Assembly: GCF_022023855.1 (NCBI RefSeq)
Contig: NZ_CP059449.1
Span: 372,001-436,000, forward strand
Length of the DNA: 64,000 nt
Direction of reading: 5' to 3'
From: Azospirillum brasilense
GTDB lineage: Bacteria > Pseudomonadota > Alphaproteobacteria > Azospirillales > Azospirillaceae
Shown here: positions 52,399 to 61,307 of the stretch, piece after piece
How positions within the stretch are numbered: the first letter of the stretch is position 1
Layout: each line of letters begins with the position of its first letter
Translations under genes and position numbers: made by a program
Notes under the pieces: generated by a model
What the model was told of the DNA's origin: nothing
The model's database searches: none
Seen by the model: only the letters and a program-made list of their open reading frames with translations

Positions 52399-52432
52399 TC
52401 CCGACGCACACATTCGTATGGTGGCGTCGGGA
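52399..52432 (+). promoter_or_regulatory. 9-bp stem hairpin covering the radC start
   Basis: TCCCGACGC (52399-52407) pairs perfectly with GCGTCGGGA (52424-52432) across a 16-base loop; the last pair includes the A of the radC ATG. If formed in mRNA, it would hide the ribosome-binding region. Confidence 0.5.
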
Positions 52433-53223
52433 TGGCGGGACGGAAGAGCGCGAAGCGGTCGGGGGATGCGGAGGAGGCCCAAGGGCTTCCCGGGCTGGAG
52501 CCGCCCCCTCACGTCTCCGTGGAGGAGGCCCATCACGAGGCCCATCACAAGGGCCACCGCCAGCGTCTCTACACCCGCTTCCTCGACGGCGGGCCGGACG
52601 CGCTCCAGGATTACGAGCTGCTGGAGATGATTCTGTTCGCGGTGAACCCGCGCCGCGACGTGAAGCCTCTGGCCAAGGCGCTGATCCGCGATTTCGGCGA
52701 CATCTGGAGCGTCGTCAACGCCCCACCGCCCCGCCTGCGCGGCTACTGCGTGGGGGAGGTCTCGCTGGCCTCCGACAAGGCCGTCGCGACGCTGCGGGCG
52801 GTCGGGGCGGCGGCGCTGCGCGGAATGCGGCAGCGGGTGATGGACCGGCCCGTGCTGGCCAACTGGCAGTCGCTGCTGGACTACTGCACCGCCGCCATGG
52901 CCCACCAGCCGATGGAGCAGTTCCGCCTGCTCTTCCTCGACCGCAAGAACAAGCTGATCGCCGACGAGGTGCAGCAGACCGGCACGGTCGACCACACCCC
53001 GGTCTACCCGCGCGAGGTGGTGCGGCGCGCGCTGGAGCTGTCGGCCAGCGCCATCATCCTGGTGCACAACCACCCCTCCGGCGACCCCACCCCCAGCCGC
53101 GCCGACATCGAGATGACGAAGGAGATCCTGCGCGCCGCCCACAGTCTGGGCATCGCGGTCCACGACCACATCATCGTCGGCAAGGGCAAACATGTCAGCT
53201 TCAAAGCCCAAGGGTTGATGTAG
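52432..53223 (+). CDS. radC: RadC/JAB-domain protein
   Basis: 263 aa. A helix-hairpin-helix-like N-terminal part (about 40-120, [17 protein letters not shown]) precedes the JAB metalloprotease-like domain with the signature [15 protein letters not shown] and TKEIL. Despite the name, RadC has no proven role in DNA repair. The Ala/Glu/His-rich first 40 residues are extra. It follows map, and a TerB-like gene follows 84 bases later. Confidence 0.95.
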   Translation: MAGRKSAKRSGDAEEAQGLPGLEPPPHVSVEEAHHEAHHKGHRQRLYTRFLDGGPDALQDYELLEMILFAVNPRRDVKPLAKALIRDFGDIWSVVNAPPPRLRGYCVGEVSLASDKAVATLRAVGAAALRGMRQRVMDRPVLANWQSLLDYCTAAMAHQPMEQFRLLFLDRKNKLIADEVQQTGTVDHTPVYPREVVRRALELSASAIILVHNHPSGDPTPSRADIEMTKEILRAAHSLGIAVHDHIIVGKGKHVSFKAQGLM

Positions 53224-53307
53224 CCGCAACCCTGTCCCGCAGTCCCATCTTGTCGCCTGGATCGGCGCCCCCATATGTGCGGCGTTCGTCACCATAGAGG
53301 TAGCACC

Positions 53308-53733
53308 ATGGGCCTTTTCGACATGTTCAAGGGATCGGCGCCGCTGGATCTCACCCCTCGCCGGGCGTTGGTCGTCTCGCTGATCTACTGCATGGGTTCG
53401 GACGGGGAAATGGACCCGGAGGAGGTCGGTCACCTGCTGTCCGTGATGGGCCGCAGCGCCACGCGGGAGGAGCTGGACCGCTGCTTCAAATACGCGCGCA
53501 GCACCCCGCCCGACGCCTTCCTGGCCGCCGCCACGCCGAACCTGAACGAGCAGCAGCGGCTGTGCATCCTGCTGAACATGCTCGACAGCGCCATGGCCGA
53601 CGGCGAGGCCGAACAGGGCGAGCGTGACCTGATCGCGCGCTTCCAGCAGGCCTTCGGTCTCGACGATGCCAAGCTCGGCCCCTACTTCCAGGCGCTGGTC
53701 GCCAAGAACGACCGCAGCGTGCTGGGGGCGTAG
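53308..53733 (+). CDS. TerB-like helical protein
   Basis: A 141-aa protein with an AGAGGTAG ribosome-binding site. The all-helical pattern of TerB (SLIYCMGSDGEMDPEEVGHL and NMLDSAMADGEAEQGERDLIARF, each an acidic D-G-E motif) suggests metal binding. TerB-like proteins are found in tellurite/stress operons and alone; no other ter genes are here. Confidence 0.75.
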   Translation: MGLFDMFKGSAPLDLTPRRALVVSLIYCMGSDGEMDPEEVGHLLSVMGRSATREELDRCFKYARSTPPDAFLAAATPNLNEQQRLCILLNMLDSAMADGEAEQGERDLIARFQQAFGLDDAKLGPYFQALVAKNDRSVLGA

Positions 53734-53758
53734 GACCGCCTTCGCGGCGCATCGCCCG

Positions 53759-56700
53759 TCAGCCGACCGCCTCTGGAGTGGCGGCGTGACGGGCGATGAA
53801 GGCCACGAAATCGTCGTAGGGCATGGGGCGGCCCAGCAGATAGCCCTGGATCTGGTCGCAGCCCAGCCGGGCGAGGCCGCCGAACTGCTCCTCCGTCTCC
53901 ACCCCCTCGGCCAAGGTCTGCATGCGCAGCGAGCGCGCCATGCCGATGATCGCCTCGGCGATGGCCCCACCGTCGGAGCCATCGGTCAGGCTGGTCACGA
54001 ACGAGCGGTCGATCTTCAGCTTGTCGACGCGGAAGCGCTTCAGGTAGCTGAGGCTGGAATAGCCGGTGCCGAAATCGTCGATGGCCAACGCCACCCCCAT
54101 CTCGCGCAGCCGGGCGAAGGTGCCTGTCACCATGTCGGACTCGTCCATCAGGACGCTTTCCGTCACCTCCAGCTCCAGGCAGCGGGCCGGCACCTTGTAG
54201 GCGTCCAGCCAGAAGGCCACGCGGTCGGCCAGACCGGGACGGCGAAGCTGTACCGCCGATAGATTGATGGCGATGAGAAGCGGATGGCCGCGGGCGAGCA
54301 GGTCGGCGGCGCGGCGGCAGGCCTCGCCCAGCACCCAGTCGCCGATCGGCTGGATCAGGCCGGTATCCTCGGCCACCGGAATGAACTGGCCGGGCGGGAT
54401 CATCGTGCCGTCGCGGCGGCGCCAGCGCAGCAGCCCCTCCGCCCCGACGAGGCGGCGGCCGTCCACCGCGAACTGCGGCTGGAAATGCAGCTCCAGCTCG
54501 TTGTCGGCCAGGGCGTGACGCAGGTTGCTTTCCAACCACATCCGCTCCGACGCCCGCTTGTTCAGCTCCGGCGTGAAGAACTGGTGGTTGGCGCGCCCCG
54601 CCTCCTTGGCGGCGTACATCGCCATGTCCGCGCATTTCAGAAGCGCGTCGATGGTCGTCGCGTCGTCGGGGTAGAGCGCGATGCCGATGGACGGGGAGAT
54701 CTGCAACTCGTGCCCGTCCACCGGGAAGGATTCGGTCATCGCCCGCAGCACCTTGCGGGCCACCGAGCAGGCCGCGTCGGGACCGTCCAGGTCATTGACG
54801 AGGATGACGAACTCGTCGCCGCCCTGGCGGCTGACGGTGTCGCTGGCCCGCACCGTCTCCAGCAGCCGCGCCCCCACCGCGCGCAGCAGCCGGTCGCCGA
54901 CGCCGTGCCCCAGGCTGTCGTTGATGGTCTTGAAGCGGTCGAGATCGACGAACAGCAGCCCCACCTTCGTGCCGTGCCGGTCGGCGGCGAGCATGGCGCG
55001 TTCCAGCCGGTCGCGCAGCAGGAAGCGGTTGGGCAGGTCGGTCAGGAAGTCGTACTGCGCCAGATGCCGGATGCGCTCCTCCTGGGCGCGCTTCTCGGTG
55101 ATGTCGGAGAAGGCGGCGATGTAGTTGACGGCCTCCCCCGCCTCGTTGCGCACCATCTGGATGCTGAGCCACTCCGGATAGACCTCGCCGGACTTGCGCT
55201 TGTTCCAGATCTCGCCGGACCAGTGGCCCTCCTCCTTCAGCTTCACCCACATCTCGGCGTAGAAGGCGCCGTCCTGACGGCCCGAGGCGAGCATGGCCGG
55301 ATCGCCGCCGATCACTTCCTCGCGGCTGTAGCCGGTGATGCGGCAGAAGGCGTCGTTGACCGCGACGATGCGGTTCTTCTCGTTGGTGACGACCATGCCT
55401 TCGGCGGCGTTGTCGAACACCTTGGCGGACAGCCGCAGCTCCCACTCCGCGCGCTTGCGCTCCGAGATGTCGCGGGCGATGGCGCAGTAGTAGGCGTCGC
55501 CGTCGTAGGTGACGCGGCTGGCCGTCACCTCCAGCTCCAGCGCGCGCCCGTCGCGGGTGCGGTAGAGCGTCTCGTAATGGGCCGACGCCTCGGACGCCCC
55601 GTCGCGGAAACGCTCCAGCAGGTCGGCGTGGCCACCGGCCAGCCCGGCGAGCGGGGCGCCCAGCGCGGCGCAGCCGAAGGGGTTGACGTAGGCGATGCGC
55701 AGCTCCGCATCCGCCAGCACGACGATCTCGGACACATGGTCCACGAAGAAGTTGGCGAGGTAGAGCTGCCGCGCCCGCTCGCGCAGCATGCTGTCGCTCT
55801 CCCGCATGTTGGACTGGTAGCCGCGGACGATGCGGCGGACCCAGCCGGTGACCAGCCAGGACACCCAGGCCGAGGCGCCCAGCGCCAGCGCCAGCACCGC
55901 CAGCGTGGTCAGGATGCGCTTCTTCATGCCCGCGCTGATCTCCGCCCGCCGCTGCGCCAGCACGGAGTCGATGTCATCGGTGTAGAAGCCGGCAACCAGC
56001 ACCCACCCCCAGACGTCCGGCGCCGTGGCGTAGGACAGTTTCGGCGCCGGGCGCCCGGTGACCGGATGCACCCAGTCGAAGCGCAGCTCCCCGCCGCCCT
56101 GCCGGCCGGCCTCCAGCAGGCGGGTGACCAGATCCCGCTCGGTCTCCCAGGGCAGGTCGCGGGCGTTCTTGCCCTCCGCCGCCGGGGAGGTCGGGGAGAG
56201 CAGCACCTCGCCATCCTCGCTCAGCACCGCGATGAAGCCCGAATCCCCGAAGCGCCGGGCGCGCAGCCGCTCCAGCGTCTCGCGCTGAAGCTTCTCCTCC
56301 ACCGCTCCGACATAGTCGCCGGTGCCGATCAGCCAGTTGAACGGCTCGAACCGGCGGACGTAGGCGAACTTGTCGGACATGCTGTGCGGGTTGCCCGGCG
56401 CGTACCAGCGGTAGCGGGTGAAGCCCTGCATCTCCGGATCGTCCACGGCGCGGATCAGGTTGCGCATGATTGGGCGCCCCTGGTCGTCGCGGTTGTCGAT
56501 CAGCGAGCTGCCCTCCCGCTGCGGGTCGGTGGGCAGCAGCACGCAGGTGCCCTGCATATCGTCGATGAAGTAGTAGCCGCGCCCGCCAAAGAAGCGCAGC
56601 GGCCGCAGCGTCTCCTTGATCGACTGCCGGATCGACTCCTCGGGCAGATACTCCTTCTCGCGCTCGTAGATGGTCCAGGCGATGCCGTAGGCTTCGTCCA

Positions 56701-57001
56701 CCTTGGCGCGCAGTTCGGCGCGCAGCAGCGGTTCGGTGCGCGACCGCATGTAGGCGAGGTAGGACCGCGCGTTCTCCAGCTCCTCCTGCAGGGTCTGGCG
56801 CTGCACTTCCAGGTAGCGGGCTTCGGTCTGCTTCAGGTCGGCTTCGAAATCCAGCCGGTGCTGCCAGATGAAGTAGGCGCCCAAGCCCACCACCACCGCC
56901 GCGACCAGAAACAGGGACGCCAGGAACTGCAGACGGTAAAGGCGCCTTTCGTCCGAAGTCCGGGACGGCTCGCGCATCAACTCGGCGATCGGATCGGACA
57001 A
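53759..57001 (-). CDS. Cache-PAS-PAS-GGDEF-EAL cyclic di-GMP protein
   Basis: About 1080 aa. The TTG at 57001 is preferred because AGGAGGG stands 8 bases upstream; an ATG at 57061 would add 20 residues. A membrane segment (about 25-45), an extracytoplasmic Cache_2-type domain (about 50-345, with RGYYFIDDMQGTCVLLP), a second membrane segment (about 367-387), two PAS domains, GGDEF (RQGGDEF) and an EAL domain follow. The EAL motif reads GAEGLLRW (EGL), but the other catalytic residues (INLSA, LELEVTES, AIDDFGTG, LKIDRSF) are intact. It can both make and degrade c-di-GMP; net activity is unknown. Confidence 0.93.
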   Translation of the reverse strand: MSDPIAELMREPSRTSDERRLYRLQFLASLFLVAAVVVGLGAYFIWQHRLDFEADLKQTEARYLEVQRQTLQEELENARSYLAYMRSRTEPLLRAELRAKVDEAYGIAWTIYEREKEYLPEESIRQSIKETLRPLRFFGGRGYYFIDDMQGTCVLLPTDPQREGSSLIDNRDDQGRPIMRNLIRAVDDPEMQGFTRYRWYAPGNPHSMSDKFAYVRRFEPFNWLIGTGDYVGAVEEKLQRETLERLRARRFGDSGFIAVLSEDGEVLLSPTSPAAEGKNARDLPWETERDLVTRLLEAGRQGGGELRFDWVHPVTGRPAPKLSYATAPDVWGWVLVAGFYTDDIDSVLAQRRAEISAGMKKRILTTLAVLALALGASAWVSWLVTGWVRRIVRGYQSNMRESDSMLRERARQLYLANFFVDHVSEIVVLADAELRIAYVNPFGCAALGAPLAGLAGGHADLLERFRDGASEASAHYETLYRTRDGRALELEVTASRVTYDGDAYYCAIARDISERKRAEWELRLSAKVFDNAAEGMVVTNEKNRIVAVNDAFCRITGYSREEVIGGDPAMLASGRQDGAFYAEMWVKLKEEGHWSGEIWNKRKSGEVYPEWLSIQMVRNEAGEAVNYIAAFSDITEKRAQEERIRHLAQYDFLTDLPNRFLLRDRLERAMLAADRHGTKVGLLFVDLDRFKTINDSLGHGVGDRLLRAVGARLLETVRASDTVSRQGGDEFVILVNDLDGPDAACSVARKVLRAMTESFPVDGHELQISPSIGIALYPDDATTIDALLKCADMAMYAAKEAGRANHQFFTPELNKRASERMWLESNLRHALADNELELHFQPQFAVDGRRLVGAEGLLRWRRRDGTMIPPGQFIPVAEDTGLIQPIGDWVLGEACRRAADLLARGHPLLIAINLSAVQLRRPGLADRVAFWLDAYKVPARCLELEVTESVLMDESDMVTGTFARLREMGVALAIDDFGTGYSSLSYLKRFRVDKLKIDRSFVTSLTDGSDGGAIAEAIIGMARSLRMQTLAEGVETEEQFGGLARLGCDQIQGYLLGRPMPYDDFVAFIARHAATPEAVG

Positions 57002-57338
57002 CGAAAGCCCTCCTGGAACCACGCCCGGCGTTGCCCGTCCACGGCGCATATGACACATCATTAGTGCGCGTGGCCGGGACTCGGCAAGTTCAAGGTGAAG
57101 AAACCGGCGCGACCAATTGCCAGTCTTTGCGATTTTTCCGGGAAGACGGCTCTGTCCTTGGAAACCTTATGACGCGCACCCCGCGTCCGAACGGGCTGCG
57201 AAGGGGCTTTGCAGCGCCGTCCAGCGCGGTTATGGTCCCGCGCGCGGGCAATAGGGGGCGGTTTCCGCCATTGCAATGGCCCAATGCACCCCCCGCCCGC
57301 CGCCGAAGCGTTCAGGTCCGCCACCCCCGGAGAGTCCG
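57002..57338. promoter_or_regulatory. Divergent intergenic region c-di-GMP protein/purB
   Basis: A 337-bp region containing the SD of the leftward gene (CCAGGAGGGC on the minus strand). I see no further gene, repeat or clear operator; presumed promoters for both directions. Confidence 0.4.
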
Positions 57339-58634
57339 ATGATCCCCCGCTACACCCGCCCCGAAATGGCCCGCATCTGGGAGCCGGAGAACCGGTTCCG
57401 CATCTGGTTCGAGATCGAGGCGCACGCCTGCGACGCGCAGGCGGAGCTGGGGGTCATCCCGAAGGAGGCCGCCGCCGCCGTGTGGGAGCGCGGCAAGTGG
57501 GAGATCGACCGCATCGACGAGATCGAGCGGGAGACCCGCCACGACGTCATCGCCTTCCTGACCAACCTCGCCGAACATGTCGGGCCGGAGGCGCGCTTCG
57601 TCCACCAGGGCATGACCTCGTCGGACGTGCTGGACACCTGCCTCGCCGTGCAGATGACCCAGGCCGCCGACCTGCTACTCGACGACATGGACAAACTGCT
57701 GGCCGTTCTGAAGCGCCGTGCCTATGAGCACAAGGACACCGTCACCATCGGGCGCAGCCACGGCATCCATGCCGAGCCGACGACCTTCGGCCTGAAGCTG
57801 GCCGGCCATTACGCCGCCTTCGCCCGCGGGCGGGAGCGTCTGGTCCAGGCGCGCGCCGACATCGCCACCTGCGCCATCTCCGGCGCCGTCGGCACCTTCG
57901 CCAACATCGACCCGCGGGTGGAGCAGCACGTCGCCGCCAAGATGGGGCTGACGCCGGAGCCGGTGTCCACCCAGGTCATCCCGCGCGACCGTCACGCCTT
58001 CTACTTCTCGGTTCTGGGCGTCATCGCCTCGTCGATCGAGAATCTGGCCGTGGAGATCCGCCACCTGCAGCGCACCGAGGTGCGCGAGGCGGAGGAGTAT
58101 TTCCATCCGGGCCAGAAGGGCTCCTCGGCGATGCCGCACAAGCGCAACCCGGTGCTGTCGGAGAACCTGACCGGTCTGGCGCGCATCGTCCGCGCCGCCG
58201 TCGTCCCGGCGCTGGAGAACGTCGCCCTGTGGCACGAGCGCGACATCTCCCACAGCTCGGTCGAGCGCATGTTCGGCCCCGACGCCACGGTGACGCTGGA
58301 CTTCGCTCTGGCCCGCCTGACCGGCATGATGGACAAGCTGGTGGTCTATCCGGAGCGCATGCAGAAGAACCTGGACGACCTGGGCGGCCTGGTCTTCTCG
58401 CAGCGCGTCCTGCTGGCCCTGACCCAGGCCGGGATGAGCCGCGAGGACAGCTACAAGGCGGTGCAGCGCAACGCCATGCAGGTGTGGGAGAAGGGCGGCA
58501 ACTTCCTCGACCTGCTGTCGTCGGACGCCGACGTCGCGAAGCACATCTCCCGCGAGACGCTGGCCCCGATGTTCGACATGACCTACCACACGAAGAACGT
58601 CGACATGGTGTTCAAGCGCGTGTTCGGAGAGTGA
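57339..58634 (+). CDS. purB: Adenylosuccinate lyase
   Basis: 431 aa from the ATG at 57339 (GGAGAG upstream). The fumarase/aspartase superfamily signature is GSSAMPHKRNPVLSE, with TSSDVLDT and IGRSHGIHAEPTTFG as the other active-site loops. It cleaves SAICAR and adenylosuccinate in purine synthesis. It is followed by a hairpin and REP-like repeats before the convergent DUF1476 gene; purC and purS lie downstream on the same strand. Confidence 0.97.
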   Translation: MIPRYTRPEMARIWEPENRFRIWFEIEAHACDAQAELGVIPKEAAAAVWERGKWEIDRIDEIERETRHDVIAFLTNLAEHVGPEARFVHQGMTSSDVLDTCLAVQMTQAADLLLDDMDKLLAVLKRRAYEHKDTVTIGRSHGIHAEPTTFGLKLAGHYAAFARGRERLVQARADIATCAISGAVGTFANIDPRVEQHVAAKMGLTPEPVSTQVIPRDRHAFYFSVLGVIASSIENLAVEIRHLQRTEVREAEEYFHPGQKGSSAMPHKRNPVLSENLTGLARIVRAAVVPALENVALWHERDISHSSVERMFGPDATVTLDFALARLTGMMDKLVVYPERMQKNLDDLGGLVFSQRVLLALTQAGMSREDSYKAVQRNAMQVWEKGGNFLDLLSSDADVAKHISRETLAPMFDMTYHTKNVDMVFKRVFGE

Positions 58635-58639
58635 TCGGT

Positions 58640-58772
58640 TGGGGGCTTCGCTGATCCTCGGAGCCCCCATCCCTCCCGCTTCGCGGGCCCCTTCCCTCCC
58701 CCGCCTTCGGCAAGCGAGGGAGTTTTTATCCCCTCCCCTGCGAGAGCGGGGGAGGGTCAGGGAGGGGGCAAG
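58640..58772. repeat. Hairpin plus REP-like repeat B after purB
   Basis: TGGGGGCT (58640-58647) pairs with AGCCCCCA (58662-58669), a likely purB terminator. After further C/G-rich palindromes, 58731-58772 (CCCTCCCCTGCG...AGCGGGGGAGGG...GGGGGCAA) repeats the right half of element A at 39769-39810 with few changes. Like A it lies between convergent gene ends. Confidence 0.65.
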
Positions 58773-58776
58773 ACCC

Positions 58777-59097
58777 TTACTCCGCGTGCACCTGCACGCG
58801 CGCGACGTCCAGCAGACGAGCCAGCTCCTTCTCCACGCGGTGGTCGGAGATATCAACGCCCCTGGCGTGCAGGTCGGCGGCCAGACGGTCACGCACGTCG
58901 TGCGGACCGGTGGCCGCGATGTCGGCGTCGATGATCTGGCGGACATAGGCGTCGGCCTCGCCCCCGGTCAGGCCCAGCAGGCTCGCGGCCCAGAGTCCCG
59001 CCAGCCGGTCGCGGCGCGCGCGAATCCTGAAGAGCAGATCCTGGTCGTGCTGGAACTTGTTCTCGAAGGCTCTCTCGCGCTCGTCGAAGGTCGTCAT
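58777..59097 (-). CDS. DUF1476 protein, F1-ATPase zeta-type inhibitor
   Basis: 106 aa. It begins MTTFDERERAFENKFQHDQ, the alphaproteobacterial zeta-subunit start, and continues FRIRARRDRLAGLWAASLLG and IIDADIAATGPHDVRDRLA. The family (shown in Paracoccus) inhibits hydrolysis by F1-ATPase through its N-terminal helix. In many alphaproteobacteria it lies between purB and purC, as here, but on the opposite strand and with an extra NRDE gene in between. Confidence 0.92.
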   Translation of the reverse strand: MTTFDERERAFENKFQHDQDLLFRIRARRDRLAGLWAASLLGLTGGEADAYVRQIIDADIAATGPHDVRDRLAADLHARGVDISDHRVEKELARLLDVARVQVHAE

Positions 59098-59249
59098 GGG
59101 ACCCGGCTCCTTGGATTGGTTTTGCGCTCCCAGATACAAGACTATATAGCCGGTGGATCGGGCGTCGTCATCGCCCCCACCCACCGGCCAATCGGCGAAT
59201 CCGGCGTGCGGCGACATACCCAAGAGGGAAGCGGAAGGCAAGATTCCCC

Positions 59250-60044
59250 ATGTGCAGCGTGATCCTCCTGCGACGACCGGACGCAACATGGCCCCTGATC
59301 CTGGGCGCCAACCGCGACGAGATGGCCGGACGGCCCTGGAAGGCCCCGGCGCGCCATTGGCCCGACCGCCCCAACGTCGTCGCCGGGCTGGACGAGCTGG
59401 CCGGCGGCTCCTGGCTGGGCATGAACGACGAGGGCGTCGTGGCCGCCGTGCTGAACCGCATGGGCACGCTGGGGCCGGAGGCCGGCAAGCGCTCGCGCGG
59501 GGAGCTGGTGCTGGACGCGCTGGATTTCGCCGACGCGGCGGAGGCGGCGGAGGCCATGGCGCAGCTCGACACGCGGGCCTATCGCCCCTTCAACCTGCTG
59601 ATCGCCGACAACCGCGACGCCCGGCTGCTCGTCCACCGCGGCCCCTCCCCGCGCAACCGCCCGGAGGTGGTCGAGATCCCCGAGGGCGTGCACATGGTCA
59701 CCGCCAGCGACCTGGATGACGTGGCGGAGGACCCGCGGCAGGCCCAGTATCTCCCCCTCTTCCAGCACGCGGCACCGCCCGACCCGGAGCGGGGCGAAGC
59801 CGGCGACCGGTGGGGCGGCTGGCCGGAGCTGCTGGCGAGCCGCATCTGGGACGACGGCGGGCGGGGCGAGCGCGGAGCGATGAACTTCCTGCTGCCCAGC
59901 GGATTCGGCACGGTGTCGAGCGCGCTGATCGCCCTGCCCGCCGTGGAGCGCCCGGACCTCGACCCGGTCTGGCACTTCGCTGCCGGCCGCCCTCACGAGG
60001 CGCCGTGGCAGCCTGTCTCGTTGGGGCCCGTCCCGTTGGGGTAG
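59250..60044 (+). CDS. NRDE-family (TANGO2-like) protein
   Basis: 264 aa. The N terminus MCSVILLRR with [11 protein letters not shown] is the NRDE motif of the TANGO2 family; [19 protein letters not shown] and [17 protein letters not shown] follow. The Cys2 after Met makes an N-terminal-nucleophile (Ntn)-like enzyme possible. TANGO2 members are linked to lipid and haem handling in eukaryotes; the bacterial role is unknown. It lies between the DUF1476 gene (divergent) and purC. Confidence 0.88.
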   Translation: MCSVILLRRPDATWPLILGANRDEMAGRPWKAPARHWPDRPNVVAGLDELAGGSWLGMNDEGVVAAVLNRMGTLGPEAGKRSRGELVLDALDFADAAEAAEAMAQLDTRAYRPFNLLIADNRDARLLVHRGPSPRNRPEVVEIPEGVHMVTASDLDDVAEDPRQAQYLPLFQHAAPPDPERGEAGDRWGGWPELLASRIWDDGGRGERGAMNFLLPSGFGTVSSALIALPAVERPDLDPVWHFAAGRPHEAPWQPVSLGPVPLG

Positions 60045-60066
60045 GAGCCGCCGCGGACCCCGCGCA

Positions 60067-60095
60067 TTGTGTTCCCTGGGCCAGCTTGCTATATC
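60067..60095 (+). promoter_or_regulatory. Candidate sigma-70-type promoter of purC
   Basis: TTGTGT (60067-60072), a 17-base spacer, then TATATC (60090-60095), about 65 bases ahead of the purC start. The spacing is ideal; experimental support is absent. Confidence 0.45.
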
Positions 60096-60160
60096 ACTCG
60101 TGCATATCCCCTGGACCGGTCACCCGCCGGTCCAGGCTACACGTTTTTGGACGATCTCTC

Positions 60161-60925
60161 ATGACACGACGTCGGCGCATCTACGAAGGCAAGGCGAAGG
60201 TCCTGTTCGAAGGTCCGGAGCCGGGCACGCTGGTGCAGTACTTCAAGGACGACGCGACCGCCTTCAACAACCAGAAGAAGGGCATCATCACCGGCAAGGG
60301 GGTGCTGAACAACCGCATCTCCGAATACCTGATGAGCCGTTTGTCGGAAATCGGCGTGCCGACGCACTTCGTGCGCCGCCTGAACATGCGCGAGCAGCTG
60401 GTTCGCGAGGTCGAGATCATCCCCATCGAGCTGGTCGTGCGCAACACCGCCGCCGGCTCGCTGTCCAAGCGCTTCGGCATCCCCGAGGGGACCCCGCTGC
60501 CGCGCTCGATCATCGAATATTATTACAAGTCCGACGAGCTGAACAATCCCATGGTCACCGAGGAGCACATCACGGCCTTCGGCTGGGCGGCTCCGCAGGA
60601 CCTCGACGACATGGTGGCGCTGTCGCTCCGCGTGAACGACTACCTGTCGGGTCTCTTCCTCGGCATCGGCCTGCGGCTGGTGGACTTCAAGCTGGAGTTC
60701 GGCCGTCTGTGGGAGAACGAGGAGATGCGCATCGTCCTGGCCGACGAGATCAGCCCCGACAACTGCCGCCTGTGGGACATCAAGACCAACGAGAAGCTTG
60801 ACAAGGACCGCTTCCGCCAGGACCTCGGTCAGGTCGAGGAGGCCTACCAGGAGGTCGCCCGGCGCCTCGGCATCCTGCCCGAAGGCGGCCCGGTGGACGT
60901 CAAGGGCCCCAAGACCGTTCAGTAA
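60161..60925 (+). CDS. purC: SAICAR synthetase
   Basis: 254 aa, with [28 protein letters not shown] in pieces at the N terminus, [20 protein letters not shown] and VDFKLEFGR as substrate loops, and [12 protein letters not shown] near the C terminus. It joins aspartate to CAIR in purine synthesis. The Pur genes purB, purC and purS occur within 4 kb, but purQ and purL do not follow. purS starts 47 bases after its stop. Confidence 0.97.
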   Translation: MTRRRRIYEGKAKVLFEGPEPGTLVQYFKDDATAFNNQKKGIITGKGVLNNRISEYLMSRLSEIGVPTHFVRRLNMREQLVREVEIIPIELVVRNTAAGSLSKRFGIPEGTPLPRSIIEYYYKSDELNNPMVTEEHITAFGWAAPQDLDDMVALSLRVNDYLSGLFLGIGLRLVDFKLEFGRLWENEEMRIVLADEISPDNCRLWDIKTNEKLDKDRFRQDLGQVEEAYQEVARRLGILPEGGPVDVKGPKTVQ

Positions 60926-60972
60926 TCAGTTTTCCCCTTACCCATCAGCATCATCAAGCGAGCGGACATCCG

Positions 60973-61215
60973 ATGAAGGCGAAGGTTCACGTCACCCTCA
61001 AGCGCGGCGTTCTCGACCCCCAGGGCAAGGCCATCGCGCACGCGCTGCACACGCTGGGCTTCGACGGCGTCGAGGACGTCCGCGCCGGCAAGGTCATCGA
61101 GCTTCAGCTCAAGAGCACCGACGAGGCCGCCGCCCGCAAGGAGGTCGAGGCCATGTGCACCAAGCTGCTGGCCAACACGGTGATCGAAGACTACGCGATC
61201 GAGCTGGTGGCCTGA
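60973..61215 (+). CDS. purS: PurS subunit of FGAM synthetase
   Basis: An 80-aa protein: MKAKVHVTLKRGVLDPQG, then ALHTLGFDGVEDVRAGKVIEL and MCTKLLANTVIEDYAIEL, the whole PurS fold. PurS bridges PurQ and PurL in the three-part FGAM synthetase. In related genomes purQ and purL usually follow at once; here an 18-bp perfect hairpin and an AlkA-type glycosylase gene come next. Confidence 0.96.
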   Translation: MKAKVHVTLKRGVLDPQGKAIAHALHTLGFDGVEDVRAGKVIELQLKSTDEAAARKEVEAMCTKLLANTVIEDYAIELVA

Positions 61216-61258
61216 GAGTTGATGGCCTGAGGCCGTCCCCGCTCAATCCTGCCTGTCG

Positions 61259-61299
61259 GAAAATGGGGGATGCGCAACCGCTGCGCATCCCCCATTTTC
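61259..61299. terminator. Perfect 18-bp inverted repeat after purS
   Basis: GAAAATGGGGGATGCGCA (61259-61276) pairs without mismatch with 61282-61299 across the loop ACCGC. The stem is flanked by A- and T-runs (AAAA and TTTT inside the arms), so it can act as a terminator in either direction. It begins 43 bases after the purS stop and ends 8 bases before the next gene. Confidence 0.8.
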
Positions 61300-61307
61300 G
61301 TTCGACC

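Noticed and set aside
54284..57064. A 926-codon plus-strand frame across the GGDEF-EAL gene
   Set aside because: Shadow frame without recognisable protein motifs.
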